From Grifola frondosa (Eukaryota > Basidiomycota > Agaricomycetes > Polyporales > Grifolaceae): a DNA stretch of 64,000 nt. The notes under the pieces are model-generated. The model searched no databases. It saw nothing but the letters and a program-made list of their open reading frames with translations, and was not told the origin of the DNA. The stretch lies in contig LUGG01000005.1 of assembly GCA_001683735.1 (NCBI GenBank), positions 1,612,001-1,676,000 on the forward strand, given 5' to 3'. Below, piece after piece: positions 34,461 to 46,064 of the stretch; position 1 is the first letter of the stretch, and each line of letters starts with the position of its first letter. The position numbers and the translations under genes are program-made.

Positions 34461-37400
34461 TTAATGCACGATAAGTTTGTGTATCATTGACCACAATTTT
34501 TGTTTACCTCTGGTCGAAAAATTCGCACTGCCCGTGCGTTTGATTACCGGAAGTTTCAAGTGGTTGTGAAGAGTCTCTTCAAGAATAGACATACGCACGG
34601 CCACTATGCCGGGAGTCTCCATCGTGTCTGGAGCCAGAAGTTCTATCACGGAGGCGAATACCAGAGGGGACTGTGGACCCTGGAACTGTGTGAGTAAAAC
34701 ACAAATTATGATGAACAAATAAGCACGTACTTGTTCAGCGCACACGAGAACCTCTGAACCGACATCTGCAACATCACCAGAGGTGGTCACGATTTTCTTA
34801 GCTTGCTGCCACTGTCCAGTAATTACTGGCAAGGATGGGGCAAGCTGGGCGACTTGCGTCTCCTGCCATGACAATCCACGGGGCCTTCTATGTTGAGTGC
34901 GAGGGAGAGTGGTTAGCGTGAATGCGCCTGGAGTATGAGATTGCGCTGTGTGAATGCCCAACAGATGGGAGTCAATGTGATGATTACGAAGATGGCTCAA
35001 AACACTGCGTCCAGCACAGACCCAACGTTGCAAATGCCGATCGAGCCAGTAGCCCCCTGTGACCATGTGCCGGCAGCGGTCCTGGTTGGCAAATGCAATG
35101 GCAATGTCTCGACTGGGGGCTTGACGATTGCTATGAATGGAGCATAGGTGAAAGATGTGATTAAAGGATTCATAGCGTTCTGTCGAGAAGATAAGTGCGG
35201 GTCCAAAGCGGCGAATGTGATCGGGTAGATGGATAAGGATGTGGAATTTACTCTTGAGGGTCAGTAATCCTGGGCTCAGTGCCGCAGCAAAGTCAAGCAC
35301 ATCTTGAATAGCTGCCTGAAGTTTCTCCTATTGTTGCCAATAATGTACGTCAGAATGGCTTGAGCGTGAACAATAGAATGCGACACTGACCGTATACTCA
35401 TGAATGTCATTGATTTGAACTTCCCATATCAACACAGTCAGTTTGCCGATCGCAAACCATGCATTCTGGAGGTTCTCCTGACCAAACCGCAGATAGCAAA
35501 AGCCATAATCTGACTGATTGTTTTGAAATGCTTGCCAATAAGTCCACCCCGGTAACGACACATGTAGTCGCCCATGATGTTCGGCACATTCAATCCAGAT
35601 TTGGCCAGTGAATTCAGCCGTGCCTGGAATTGAACAAATTGACCTCGCTTCTCAAGCACCCAACCGTTTGCGCCAGAAATACTTGACGACGCCGAGGAGA
35701 TGTGTATGCAGCGGTTCAACAGGTGTGTCCTTGTGAACATCAAAACCTATGTGGAAGTCAGATACATCAACATTGAACCCGAATATATGAGTAGCCACAC
35801 ATACCTGGCAAGTCGAGCAATGGATTCATGATTGGTGTGTCCTTGCGTTTGACTAATTCTTCGTAAAGTCGCTTATTGACTTCCTCGGGAGATAATGCCT
35901 TGCGCTGCGGGGTGGATCGACGAAGAGTTTTGCCGATCAGAATAAGATGATTCAAGATTGGGAGAGCGAGCGAATCCTTGACACCGCTAGAAGATATTGC
36001 ATCCTTTAACGGTTTTTCTGCAGCGGCGTGTGTCGCCATGATCAGGTGGTTTAGAATTGCATGGCGAGTCTCGTCCACTGTGCGCACACGTCCAGCCTGC
36101 AATTTGCGTTAATAATATATCTGCAATTGCATATGATGCGAGCATACCTTCATTAAACTCGGATAGCCATCATCGGACTCTTTATAGACCTTATCTCCAC
36201 CAGCATGACAACAACGGCAAAGATAATTGGCCTGCAAGCCAATATGGCTGCATAACTCCGCTTGCATGGGGTTGTCGCCGGGCATGAATAGGATCCAAGG
36301 GCGGATCATAATATATTGGCGGCGCTGTACGTCCCAAGTCTTGAAGGGTGCAACTGTGCCGGTGCGCCTGAAGTTGATGAATGAAGGTCATAAAATATAC
36401 ATAGAATTGGTATTATAATAAATAGACGCACTTGATCTCATCGCAGACGGCTTGCACAATCTCCATCGGAGATGCATGAGGAGACGTAGCAACAAATCTG
36501 ATATTAGTTTCCTTTTCCACTGCAGCTCGCGGAAGGCCACCGTTAGACATGTAGCATGAATAATGGACATTCCATTGCTTCGTGCTGTTTCCGGACACAT
36601 CGTCAATGAAAACTACAACGGGGGGCATTCCCATTCCAATCCATCAGCTATTGCACGATCTGGGTTTGGCATCTTGTTGCGATATGCTGCGCATTGTTCT
36701 GTAAATGTCACTTGTGTTAGTGCCCTCCATAGGACTATTGTGGATCGCGACGCACCGACGAAGACAACGTCTCCATCCCAGGCATCAATTTCAGGCCAGT
36801 TGTAACGAAATGTTGAACATGGAATTATCTCGCGCGCAGCGCTGACAACGAGGCCGCTCTGACAAACATTGAGATTATTATTGACAGTCATTGTCCATCA
36901 CTCACCTGAGAGCTTTGAACTGGCTGGCCCACAGCCCATTTTGCCCCGGCCATTTCCAGAAAGCGACACGGTATGAACCATTTGTTGCCTTCGCACATGG
37001 TCAACTCATTAATATAGTAATCCTTCCCTCCGAGGCGAACCATTGGGGTTAGAACACTATCGGGTGCATCAACGAGCCACTTCTCCGTCTGCCAAACCTC
37101 GCTGACGCCGTCATGGGTGAACTCCGGATATGCATGAATTAATGGCCGTGTTGCTGGATGAGCATAATCCTACGTTCAGGGCATGTTTGAATGAAGCTCA
37201 CAATTGAATGCAATTTCACACACCTTTGCAATCGCCTGACAGACCGAATTCATGTAGAATATATTTCCTGAGGAGGCGTGCACCTTAACGGTCGGATCAC
37301 CGACAGCGTCGAGAGCTTCTTGCTGAAATTTGTTTAGTGCATATAGGGAGGGTACCTGTTTCGCACCCAGATCCTTGCCCCATGCAAGTATCGCTTCTTG

Positions 37401-38221
37401 CTGCGCTCGCGAGAATCGTAGTCGAGGAGAGCTGAATAAAATGTCAGTCTTCATCATCTGTGTCAAAAATCAAATGAGTATATCAGCTCCGATGACGCAA
37501 GTTGACTGACCCCTTTGTTAGGATAGGGGAAATAGACATCTGTGTCATCGCCCTTCCCAAAGAAGGCATCCGACACGTCTTGCGCACTTGTAGGGCCCAC
37601 TGTGTGAGTCGTCAGTGTCCAGTTATATCCAACCATCATGTTGCTGGCTTACCTTCGGGCAATTCAGCCGTGTCTTCGCCTGTGTCTTCGTCTTCACCTG
37701 TCATAAATGCTGGAGCTTCGTCGTCTTGCTCAAAAGGATGAATTGCAGCCTTGAAGAGACCAACTCCACTGAGGACTTCCTCAAGGGAGGGTCGAAAATC
37801 GTCTGCGAACTCATCACCTGCTGTAAACATTACCTCTCCAGCCAAGGCGCGCCTCATATCATCACTTATATTGATTTTGGGTTGGTGTTCTTGCAGTGAA
37901 GGTGACTCGGATGGTCCGCTTGCAGAGTTGACGTAGGTCCAGTCCTCGATGTCATCGAAATCTTCGACTGTGACTTGGTGAGTGTTCAAGTGTTCAGAAA
38001 CTGGGCCAGTATCCTCCCATTGACGCAGCCTGACAGCGTCGGTATGACATTTGAGCTTTTCGTGCCCGCGGAGATGCTTGAGCATTGACCAGTTTCCTGC
38101 AGGACAGATCTTGCATCGTCCAAGGCTCCCATCGAGCTCGAAGTCTGTGGTTCGTACAAGTCAAACCGTGCCCAACTTGAAGTGAACCTAACTCACCTTG
38201 TGGCCTTAGGAAACCAGACAT
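34461..38221 (-). CDS. Tnp2-family transposase of the CACTA-like element
   Basis: Start ATG at 38221 (MSGFLRPQ, intron, DFELDGSLGRCKICPAG). A zinc-finger-like C-x2-C...H-x4-H motif follows (CKIC, HLRGH, then KCH). Conserved Tnp2 blocks follow in order across clean introns: LRFSRAQQEAILAWG, TFRYNWPEIDAWDGDVVFVG, VVVFIDDVSGNSTKQWNVH (near 36615), FVATSPHASPMEIVQAVCDE, ILFMPGDNPMQAELCSHIGL (near 36280), FQARLNSLAKSGLNVPNIMG, YMCRYRGGLIGKHFKTISQI, KFHILIHLPDHIRRFGPAL (near 35245) and STERYESFNHIFHLCSIHS. The frame can continue past 34461 into NVQHDCVSQKCTATGVQQL, where a TGA near 34370 ends it; relatives have coding sequence there. It may therefore lack part of its C-terminus. Possible extra N-terminal exons lie at 38557-39257. 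Confidence 0.85.
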
Positions 38222-38556
38222 AAAAGTGTCCTTATCATGCGAGAAAGAATGCGGCTGAGGGTGTCAGGCTGGTAGTTGTAAGAAGTTCAGTGATCCGACA
38301 TGTCATCTCATCTATGCGGCGCTTCATACCAGTCCTTACAGACAATTGCATATATTCCGAGGCAGCCACACATAAATCCATGTACATGATACTAATGATG
38401 CTATGATGAGAATGAACTATGTACGCGGCATGCTCAATTTGCGTTTTTTTGCTGCGCGGCGAACATCATGCATATGCGAAGGTGCCGGCAGTGTATACTT
38501 TTGACTGCAGGCATGCATACGTCAGCTTTGAACAGCACATTACAAACATAGAGCAC

Positions 38557-39257
38557 TTACGAAGGGCGAGGAACCATGTCGATATCGACCAGGGTCTGGG
38601 ATTGCTCATCGAGGTCTAAAAAGTTCGAATCATACCACTCTGAGGCTTGCAGATCTTGCTGCGGGTCGGCTTGCTCATGACAGCAAGTTTCAAAGTGGCT
38701 GAGAGCATCGCGAAGCTGCTGCAAAGCAAGCTGGCAGTGGTGACGCGGATGCATGGGCATGGCGCTTGGGGATGCATTGACCACAGGATAAGGATGAACA
38801 GCATCTATTATAGAATGGCAATGTCAGCGCAAACTATACACTGTATGTAACATACTGTTAGTACGCACCAATGTCCTCGCAAGAAGTGGCGGGATCCGTT
38901 TGAATCGCAACAGAACAATGCCCTGTATCATCTACAGACACAGCGTGAGCAATACAATACAACTGAGATCAAAGCTGATGTTGACTCACCGGAAGCTGTC
39001 CTGCGCACGTCAAGAAGGGCCGCAATGAACTGAGAATCAGAGGTTTGGGAATCTAGAGCACCGCCAGGTGCGAATTGTCTGAAATATTCCCAATTGTTAA
39101 ATCGATGAAGAAATACATATGAAAGAACAACATACCGTGCAACACGCTTCTCTAAATGCGCCTTACGAACAACTTGTCGAACTGGCCAGGAATGGTGTGA
39201 ATGCGGATTATTATCCTCTATTATTTGAGAGGGCTCGTAATCATCATCGGAAGGCAT
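38557..39257 (-). CDS. Possible 5' exons of the transposase gene or a small separate gene
   Basis: MPSDDDYEPSQIIEDNNPHS (39257) leads through RQVVRKAHLEKRVA, FAPGGALDSQTSDSQFIAAL and LALQQLRDALSHFETCCHEQ to a region ending LVDIDMVPRPS, separated by short GT-AG introns. The QLRDAL...FE segment resembles a helical stretch found near the N-terminus of basidiomycete Tnp2 proteins, so it is probably the true start of that gene. Confidence 0.4.
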
Positions 39258-39555
39258 TGGTGAGTCGGTGGAACTTCCAGAGTGTTCAGCGGCGTTTCAG
39301 ACAATATGTCGGTGCGCAGGCGAGGCGAAGAAATGTGACCAGCAGCACTGCATAATAAACGTGGGAGAGGAACATATTCAACACATTGGCGGAAGGTGTT
39401 CAATCAGCGCCGGAATGGCGTCTACAGCGCAAATGTTCCCACACCGATTCTACTAGATGAGTTTGTGATTAATTGTAACCTAATTGGACTTATATATTCG
39501 ACTATTTACGCCCCATATATTCACCTGTCAAATACGGTGTTTTTTGGGCACCCAG

Positions 39556-39570
39556 ACTCATCCGGTGGTG
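39556..39570 (-). repeat. Right terminal inverted repeat
   Basis: actcatccggtggtg, which read inward is CACCACCGGATGAGT. Followed by TA at 39571-39572 and then by the sequence that is contiguous in the left duplicate. Confidence 0.7.
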
Positions 39571-39572
39571 TA

Positions 39573-40313
39573 GATCTCCGCGTTGCGCTCCCGTTAATTG
39601 CTTCAAGTGCCCCGGAGATCCATCCTCCCCGAACATAGTTTATCCACCACTACATGCATCGCACCCTCGATGCCAAGATGCCATCTCGAGACATGCCGCC
39701 GGTTGCCATCCTACTCTTAGTCCCGCTTAGTTTTCAAACCTTCCGCGCGGCGCGGCTCATGCCACATGTAGGTACGTACTTATTCCCCTTTGCTTCATAT
39801 CCTCGGAAATATCTTCGGGAGTCCGCCCGACCACTATATATCCGAATATTGACGCTTCGCCGTGTTTCGCCCGGGCCTCGTCTCACCATACTCCGCGTGT
39901 ACAACCCATATCTCAAGGCGTCCGTCGCCGCAGGACATCGTGCTCCAGTGTTCATTCAGAGACCGCAGCTGCTCTCATGCTTGTACGTTGCCCATCCGAG
40001 ATTCGGACGTGGGGTGGGTCGACGATGGTTCCATCGATCCGGCATGCGGTTACTACTCTCCTCCAAATAGCCTGCGCGAATGAGGGGCTGGAGTTGCTTG
40101 GCCTCTCCGATCCCGGTGTCAAGAATTGGCGCTGAGAATGGGAATTTCCCCCGGGAAGAGTGGCTGCTCGTGGATGCATTTGCGGGGTTGCCGTGACACC
40201 ATGAAATATGAACGAGAACTTCAGGTGTTGTCCGGCGATGGCCATACCGCCGCTCAGGATAGTCACCCATCGATGAACGACCGACGCCAGGGACATCTTC
40301 TTGTCTGCGCTTC
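39573..40313. other. Duplicated non-coding stretch
   Basis: Counterpart of 84-900. No gene recognised; frames differ between the copies. Confidence 0.5.
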
Positions 40314-41420
40314 TTAGTGATCGCAGCGCGAGCGTAATCCTTCGGCAATGGTCAACAAAGTTGTCTTCATGGAGCCAACCACCACTCGCACATGGCCCCG
40401 ATCGCAGCAGCTCTCTTCCAGCGGCGCTCGATAGGTTCGCGCTCCTTCTTGTCCTTGCAGCGTTGGCTTGGCAATTGAGAACTGGGCGTCGTACGTGCCA
40501 CTAGTGCTCTGTTCAGTGCCCCCATCGTCTGTGTCTGGGGCACCTCCTCCGGCGCTCGAGTCTCTTTCTTGCTTTTCGTCTCTGGCGTCGACGTACACTG
40601 CCAAGAAGCGAAGTCCTGTCGGACGTGCTCGAGGACCGATCCGCAGTCGTTGGACTATCATGCAGTCGCGCAGCCGCACACTACTGTCGAGCTTGGATTT
40701 AGACCGCATTTGTTCAAGAACAAGGTCACGTGCGCATTCGCAGCGGCCTACCTTCGCCACGAAATGATGGAGCCTTCGAGAGGGCTGGCGTCCGGATCGT
40801 CCGCCAGGGACTGGTTTCAGGAGCACTATTGTGTCGTGAAACATGGACGTGAATGGGAACTCTACCTGAGGCACTGTCTAGCGATGCCTATGCCGTCGCT
40901 GAAGACTAGTCACGCTGAGACGAATGACCCACGCCTGGTACATTTTCTCGTCCGAGCATGGGTAAGAACATGCATGCTCTCTTGTCTGCGCTTCTTAGTG
41001 ATCGCAGCATCGGTCTGCGCACGAGCGTAATCCTTCGGCAGTGGGTCAATACTTGTCAACATGCCGCCAATTTCCACTCGCACATCGCGGGGGCAATGTA
41101 TGCGGAATCGCTACCGCCCGGAGAACTGTCCGCAACAAGAAGGCTCTCGTGTTCAGTTCATGAACATGCACTGGTCTTAAATTGGCTCTTCAGGGCTCGA
41201 AGAGGAGCGTGGTATAGCCCTTGGATGACCCTGCGACTGCGGCGATGCGGGGTGTGCCAGAACGGTAGTGCACGGATGCGGATGCGTTAGAAGGACCAAA
41301 GTCGCTGGTGTAGGAGAGCTCTTCTTTGCACGATCGGCTTAGCGCCCATTCAGTTGTCTTGACATGCCTCGAAACGAAGATAATCGTGTGGTCTGCCTAG
41401 TCCTTTAAATTATTCGCGAA
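40314..41420 (-). pseudogene. Relic of a G-alpha fusion gene (right duplicate)
   Basis: Counterpart of the relic at 1001-2162. The G4-region remnant (SKSKLDSSVRLRDC) is at about 40660-40710. The N-terminal-domain linker homologous to 55600-55800 is near 41085-41280. The NKxD motif is lost and no continuous frame exists. Confidence 0.65.
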
Positions 41421-42339
41421 GTTACACCAGCTCGAGTGGCTGAGACGCATCCGGCGCTGTGTCGTAGATAGAGTATCTCGCAGTGTTCCCCTCCAAGGTG
41501 ATCCTTGCAATGGGTATACTTTCTGAATTAATTGTAACGCTGAGTGTACAATGTCGGTGAGCTCTTATCAATATTTCAACCGGACATCTACGTCTTCGTC
41601 AACAGGTGGAGAAGCAGAGCGTTCTTCATTCATGCCACCCCTCATTAATGTGCCGAATATTCTGTTGACTGGGATCGCAATTTCCTCGCTGACGCTGTTT
41701 ACGTGTTCGTGCCGCGCGTGGTGGATTCAACATACTGGTGCGTGCTCTAAATACTCAATCGCGTGCATTCTTCTGATATACCTCATGCCTTAATGCTCAG
41801 AAATCCTCGGCATGTTTGACATCTGGTCTGGGTCTGTCCTCTGCCTCCTCTGAAGAACTTATATCCGGGTGATGAACGAGTTCTCTACAAGCAGATGCTG
41901 TGGATGTATTCGGATGACTTTGCCTTTACAATCAAGTTGAATATTCAACGCGTTCGGTGGAGAAATCGGAACACGACAACATGCTCTATGATCATCGACA
42001 CTATGTACCGTGATTAACCTTGGTGCATGCAGGACACACATGGAGTCAGTAGACGAAGGGTGTAGCGAGCGGAAAACGTACTTCAGACATGTACAGTATA
42101 TACACAACCGTATCTACTTTGCCATTAAGTCGGAGAATAAGTATTTGTCCGCTGATATTCAGATACCTACTGCACCAGGATTGTCAGCGTGAGGAAGCTG
42201 GAACGAGATACATGTGTTCGACTGAGGGTGGTGGGTCGAGGGGTATACGATTATGTAGTCGTTTCCGGCTGTCAGTGTATACAAATGTCGTCGAGCGTGG
42301 TGGTCTATGTTGTATTTACTGCTGCTTGCCGAAATTACC
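41421..42339. other. Duplicated intergenic DNA downstream of A2
   Basis: Counterpart of 2090-2948, with an extra ~40-base stretch near 42226-42268 that the left copy lacks. No gene recognised. Confidence 0.4.
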
Positions 42340-42455
42340 CTACTCGTCCTCGTTATCGTCATCGTCGTCCTCATCCTCGCCCTCCTGGCCCTCCTGATCC
42401 TGATCCTGATCCTGATCCTGATCCTGATGCTGGTCCTGCTGCTGGTCTTGACCCT
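42340..42455 (-). repeat. Coding hexanucleotide repeat for Gln-Asp units (A2)
   Basis: The tandem (cctgat/cctgg-type) track gives alternating Gln and Asp residues before the acidic tail. The left copy (2949-3110) has more units, making its C-terminus 12 residues longer over the last open frame (283 against 271 codons). Confidence 0.85.
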
Positions 42456-45400
42456 GATGCTGGTCCTCTACCTCCGGACCACGTGGAAGCTGTTTACCAT
42501 ACTCCCATCTCAAGTTCTCTTCCGCCGTTGTCTCGCCAAACCTCATCACAGGGCGCAGACGTTCGCCTACCGGGAGGGAAGTCAGAGGTTCGATAGCTCG
42601 TTGAACAATCCCATTCATAATGCCATCCAAGCCGGGGCACTCTGCCAAGAACGGGAATGTGTTCGTGTTCATTCCGGATGCATAGATGCGCAGACAGAGA
42701 TCCTTGTCCGGTATTTTCTCTTCTAGACCCTCTTTCGGCGCCGCCTCACTTTCCCCGAGTTGCGCTCTCGCTTTCGCCTTCTTGCGTTTGCGAATTGACT
42801 TTCTAGTCGGAAAAGTGGAGTGAACCGCCGATTGCTTTACACCCATATCGAAAGTGACGGCAATCCATGGAAGAGCCGTGACACATCGAATCGAATCATG
42901 GTTGCGGGCGATCGAGTTTACGTTGCTTGGATTGGGTTTCTTCCCAGCCTTGTCGGAGGCCGCTATGAGCGACATCTGGTCCTTCCCATTCTCAAACTGC
43001 CCACCCTTGTATTGCTTGAAGCAGATTGGCATCACCTTGTCGATCAGCGGCTGTTGATGACAACATTGAGCTGCGGCAGTTCGCGACCAAAGCCGCAGCA
43101 GCCATGTCTTTGGGCTGCTCGAAAAGGTGATGTGGTCAGAACTGCAGCAAGACATCGAAACAAACGTAAACGCACCACCACGGTTTTCGTTTCTTATCGC
43201 AGATGTCCTGGGTCATCGATATCCAATGAGAGAAGTTCACATATGCATGCTTGAACGCTTCCTGCGCGGCCTCCCTTTGCAGCTGGTCCTTGGGCCAGAC
43301 GCTCTTGCCGAAGCACATCTCCAGAAACTGCGGAACCGACACCTCTCGACAATACAGAACTTCAGGAGGAGACTTCAAGTGTTCCTTGTGTATTTTGCGG
43401 AGCAACAGATCTTTGCACAGAAGCCACACAAGGCGGCTGGCGAACTCCCCGGTCTTGCCTATCTCAATCATCCCACTGTCCATCTTCTCCTTGATGCATG
43501 TCAGAGCGGTGACAACGTTCCCCTCATACTGATGGAGGATGTGTCCGGCGACGTGCGATAGGAACGGTTCCGATGGATAGTTCGTGAATCTCCATGTGCG
43601 ATCTTCCGTCGTGGCATGACAGATGAGCATATGGCTCGACACTCCCGACTCCAAATATTTCACAGACTCGGGATGACCGAAGCAAAGACTGATACAAAAT
43701 CGCTGGCCAATCACTGCCAGCGCATGGTCGAGATCGGCGGGTTTGAAACTGGCCGCTTTCAGAAGCTTTTGCATGCCGAGCGAGAGCAAATCTTTGTAAC
43801 CTAGCTGCTGCTGTGAGGACCATCTGAATCACCAATATCAGCACGGTTACAATCGCGAAATGATAGAAACTACTGACAACGGTCGGCCGAATCCAACTAG
43901 GTGTTCGAAGCTGGAGTTGGAGGTATTGTCCGTCAAAAGGACTTCCGAAAAAGGCGGCGCGCCTTGATCCCATCCTAGCAAGGTGTACGGTGTAAAGAGC
44001 AATGCCCCACCTATTGCTATGCGAAGCGAGTCATCTGGGACATAACGATGTCAATCTATGTAGAGATGGGCCTTATACCAGTGTGCTTACGGATAGTAGC
44101 TGGCGCAGAGTAATCGGCGATCTTCGAGTTCGTAGATGCGAAAACAACCCAGACAGACTCCGTCCTAGATTTAACACACGAGTACGTGTTGATCGTCTGA
44201 CAGAGAATGTGTGACGGACGCCAAGTGTTGTCGACGACCTCGCTCAGACAGTGGGCTTCGTCGATTGCAATGACCAATTTCGGACCATCCGAGTATTCGT
44301 CGAACAGTTGCGGAAAGCTATCCAGCAGAGATCGGTAAGAATGCCGCAAGACAGTTTCGAAGTCACGCAGATCCTTGTCTTGTCTTTCTGCGCTTTTCAG
44401 ATTATCACACGGTACTAGATTCACGCAACCCATCAGCGGCCTGAAAATTGGAAGGGTTAACTGAGACAAACCAGAGGGTTCTGGTGTGGCCTCCGACGAA
44501 TCCGACACAGACAACTGATTCATCTTCGAGGCGACTTCATCGACACCCTTCGTCACTTCGGCAGTGGCCTTAGGCTTTTCGGCAGAGAAGGATGTCATGA
44601 CCTGAATCGATGATCGGAAAGACATGAGTTTCCGTTGTTGATGATGAAATGAAAATAACTAACTTTCGTATATTCGTCGCGTACTTCTTCGAAGAATTTC
44701 TTTCGCGCTTGTGCAATATTATCGGTCATACCACTGCCATTCATGACTTGGTGCCAATGCTGAACTGCTGCCCGGTGATTATTAGGATACAGTTTGAGAT
44801 AATCACCCAACCGCCTCTGGAGCAACCTGAAAATCGCAGCGTAAAAGGCGCAGCAACGCTTCGAGTAGTCTTCTCCGGTCAAAATTTCTAGGTTTGCTGA
44901 TAGAATACTGGCTGGAATGTCGTCGCGTTCCGGCCAAGTGGTCCGGTCATTCTCGCCACGGATGTTCATATAGAGTACCACGACGCCTTTCTTCCCCAGC
45001 TACAGAGAATGTACGATAAGTCTGGTAAACAACAAAAGGCAGCCACAAACTCGCCTCGAACATCATTCGAGATTTTCCAGTGCCCGAACTCTGAACGATA
45101 GAGCCAAACTTGGCATAGTAGTTCGTGTTTGCAGAGTGAAATTTCCTGTTATTATCTTGGAGATATTCGTAAAATCCGTCCACGGCAGTCCCGTAGTATG
45201 TCTGATAGAACGCTTCGCGTACTGATGGCAGGGCTTGGGATGGATAGTTAGTGAACACATTCTCATTGCAACTCCAGTTACTCACGTGTCTCGCCAAGAG
45301 GTTCGGGTACATTAGGTTTAGTGATAGAGAGGAATTCTGTCATGAGTTAGAACAGTGCATATAGACCATGAAGAAGTTTCTTAGCATACTTTTTCTGAAG

Positions 45401-45648
45401 TCTCCAAATCGACCCGAAGCGCATGCTTCCTTCATTGTCGTATGTAAATCAGGGTATTGCTTGAATAATACTACTCCAACAACAGGATCTCGGTACTCCC
45501 GTCCGAGGGAAGGATCGGCATCGAGCACGTATGTCAAAATTAGCTGTGGACCTATTTCCGCCTGCATTGAAACTGTATTTGGGCTCCCAAAGCACTCCAC
45601 GAGCTTGGCATTGAGACTATCGTCGAAATCAGCACGAACTGCGCTCAT
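42340..45648 (-). CDS. P-loop NTPase of a fungal Crinkler/RHS-like family (A2), 962 aa
   Basis: I placed eight exons: 45390-45648, 45286-45336, 45055-45233, 44664-44999, 44091-44601, 43878-44010, 43172-43823 and 42340-43107. They sum to 2889 bases, an exact frame. Walker A SSGTGKS is at residues 152-158, Walker B LVIAIDEAHCL at 384-394. A conserved LLGWDQGAPPFSE block follows, then a helical middle (SEPFLSHVAGHIL), and a C-terminal region with QCCHQQPLIDKVMPICF and ALPWIAVTFDMGV. That region resembles the PD-(D/E)xK-derived part of basidiomycete NTPase-nuclease proteins, although the usual QxK is not evident. It ends in a Gln-Asp repeat and an acidic tail. Intron 3 begins GCGAGT, a GC-AG intron. 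The family is described as effector-like or transposon-derived; function here is inferred. The start is the ATG after a conserved 5' leader. Confidence 0.75.
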
Positions 45649-45774
45649 GTTAAAGAAGGATGAGATGGTATGTGAGAAAAGAAGAATATGTTCGTGATAG
45701 TGGATGTTCAACGTTGGAAAGTGGCGTGCTGGGTTGCGTATTTAAGGAAGACGCCACGGGTGGCTTATCAGATC

Positions 45775-45791
45775 GCGACACGATCACATGA
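45775..45791 (-). promoter_or_regulatory. Shared upstream motif of A2
   Basis: About 130 bases upstream of the A2 start; coding-strand core TCATGTGATCGTGTCGC, as at A1. A TATA-like tatttaa lies closer to the gene at 45739-45745, on the opposite strand. Confidence 0.4.
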
Positions 45792-46064
45792 CTATGTCCG
45801 TGCTTGGGCGTCAACGCGTCGAATCTAGAACGTCGTTACGAGGTAATCATTTCCGAAACGTTCGGTCAAGCAGATAATACAAAGTTATGTTCGCAACTAC
45901 AGACGGAACGCGAGGGGATATTTGAGGTACAGGTACAGACGGACAGCTGTTTCGCACAAGCCCACAGCTATGTGGTCTTGAATACGATGGAAGTCGTAAC
46001 ATACAAAATCACCTCGATTGTACAATGTTTGCTATCGATACTACATAATCACTGCGAATCATCA

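Larger units (their letters stand above)
31997..39570. mobile_element. CACTA-like (CMC/EnSpm-type) DNA transposon, 7.57 kb
   Basis: The ends are defined by comparison with the empty site in the left duplicate. The left end reads CACCGCCGAG. The right end read inward is CACCACCGGATGAG, giving a short imperfect inverted repeat. TA (or GTA, ambiguous because the element ends in G) flanks both sides. It encodes a Tnp2-family transposase and at least one further protein, all on the minus strand. CAC-beginning ends with 2-3-bp target duplications and a Tnp2 protein fit the CMC/EnSpm superfamily. Confidence 0.88.

Noticed and set aside
42340..45648. Classical Crinkler protein with GTPGIGKS-type Walker A and LxLFLAK leader
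   Set aside because: The Walker A is SSGTGKS and no LFLAK-like leader is seen. Only the wider NTPase-nuclease superfamily is supported.
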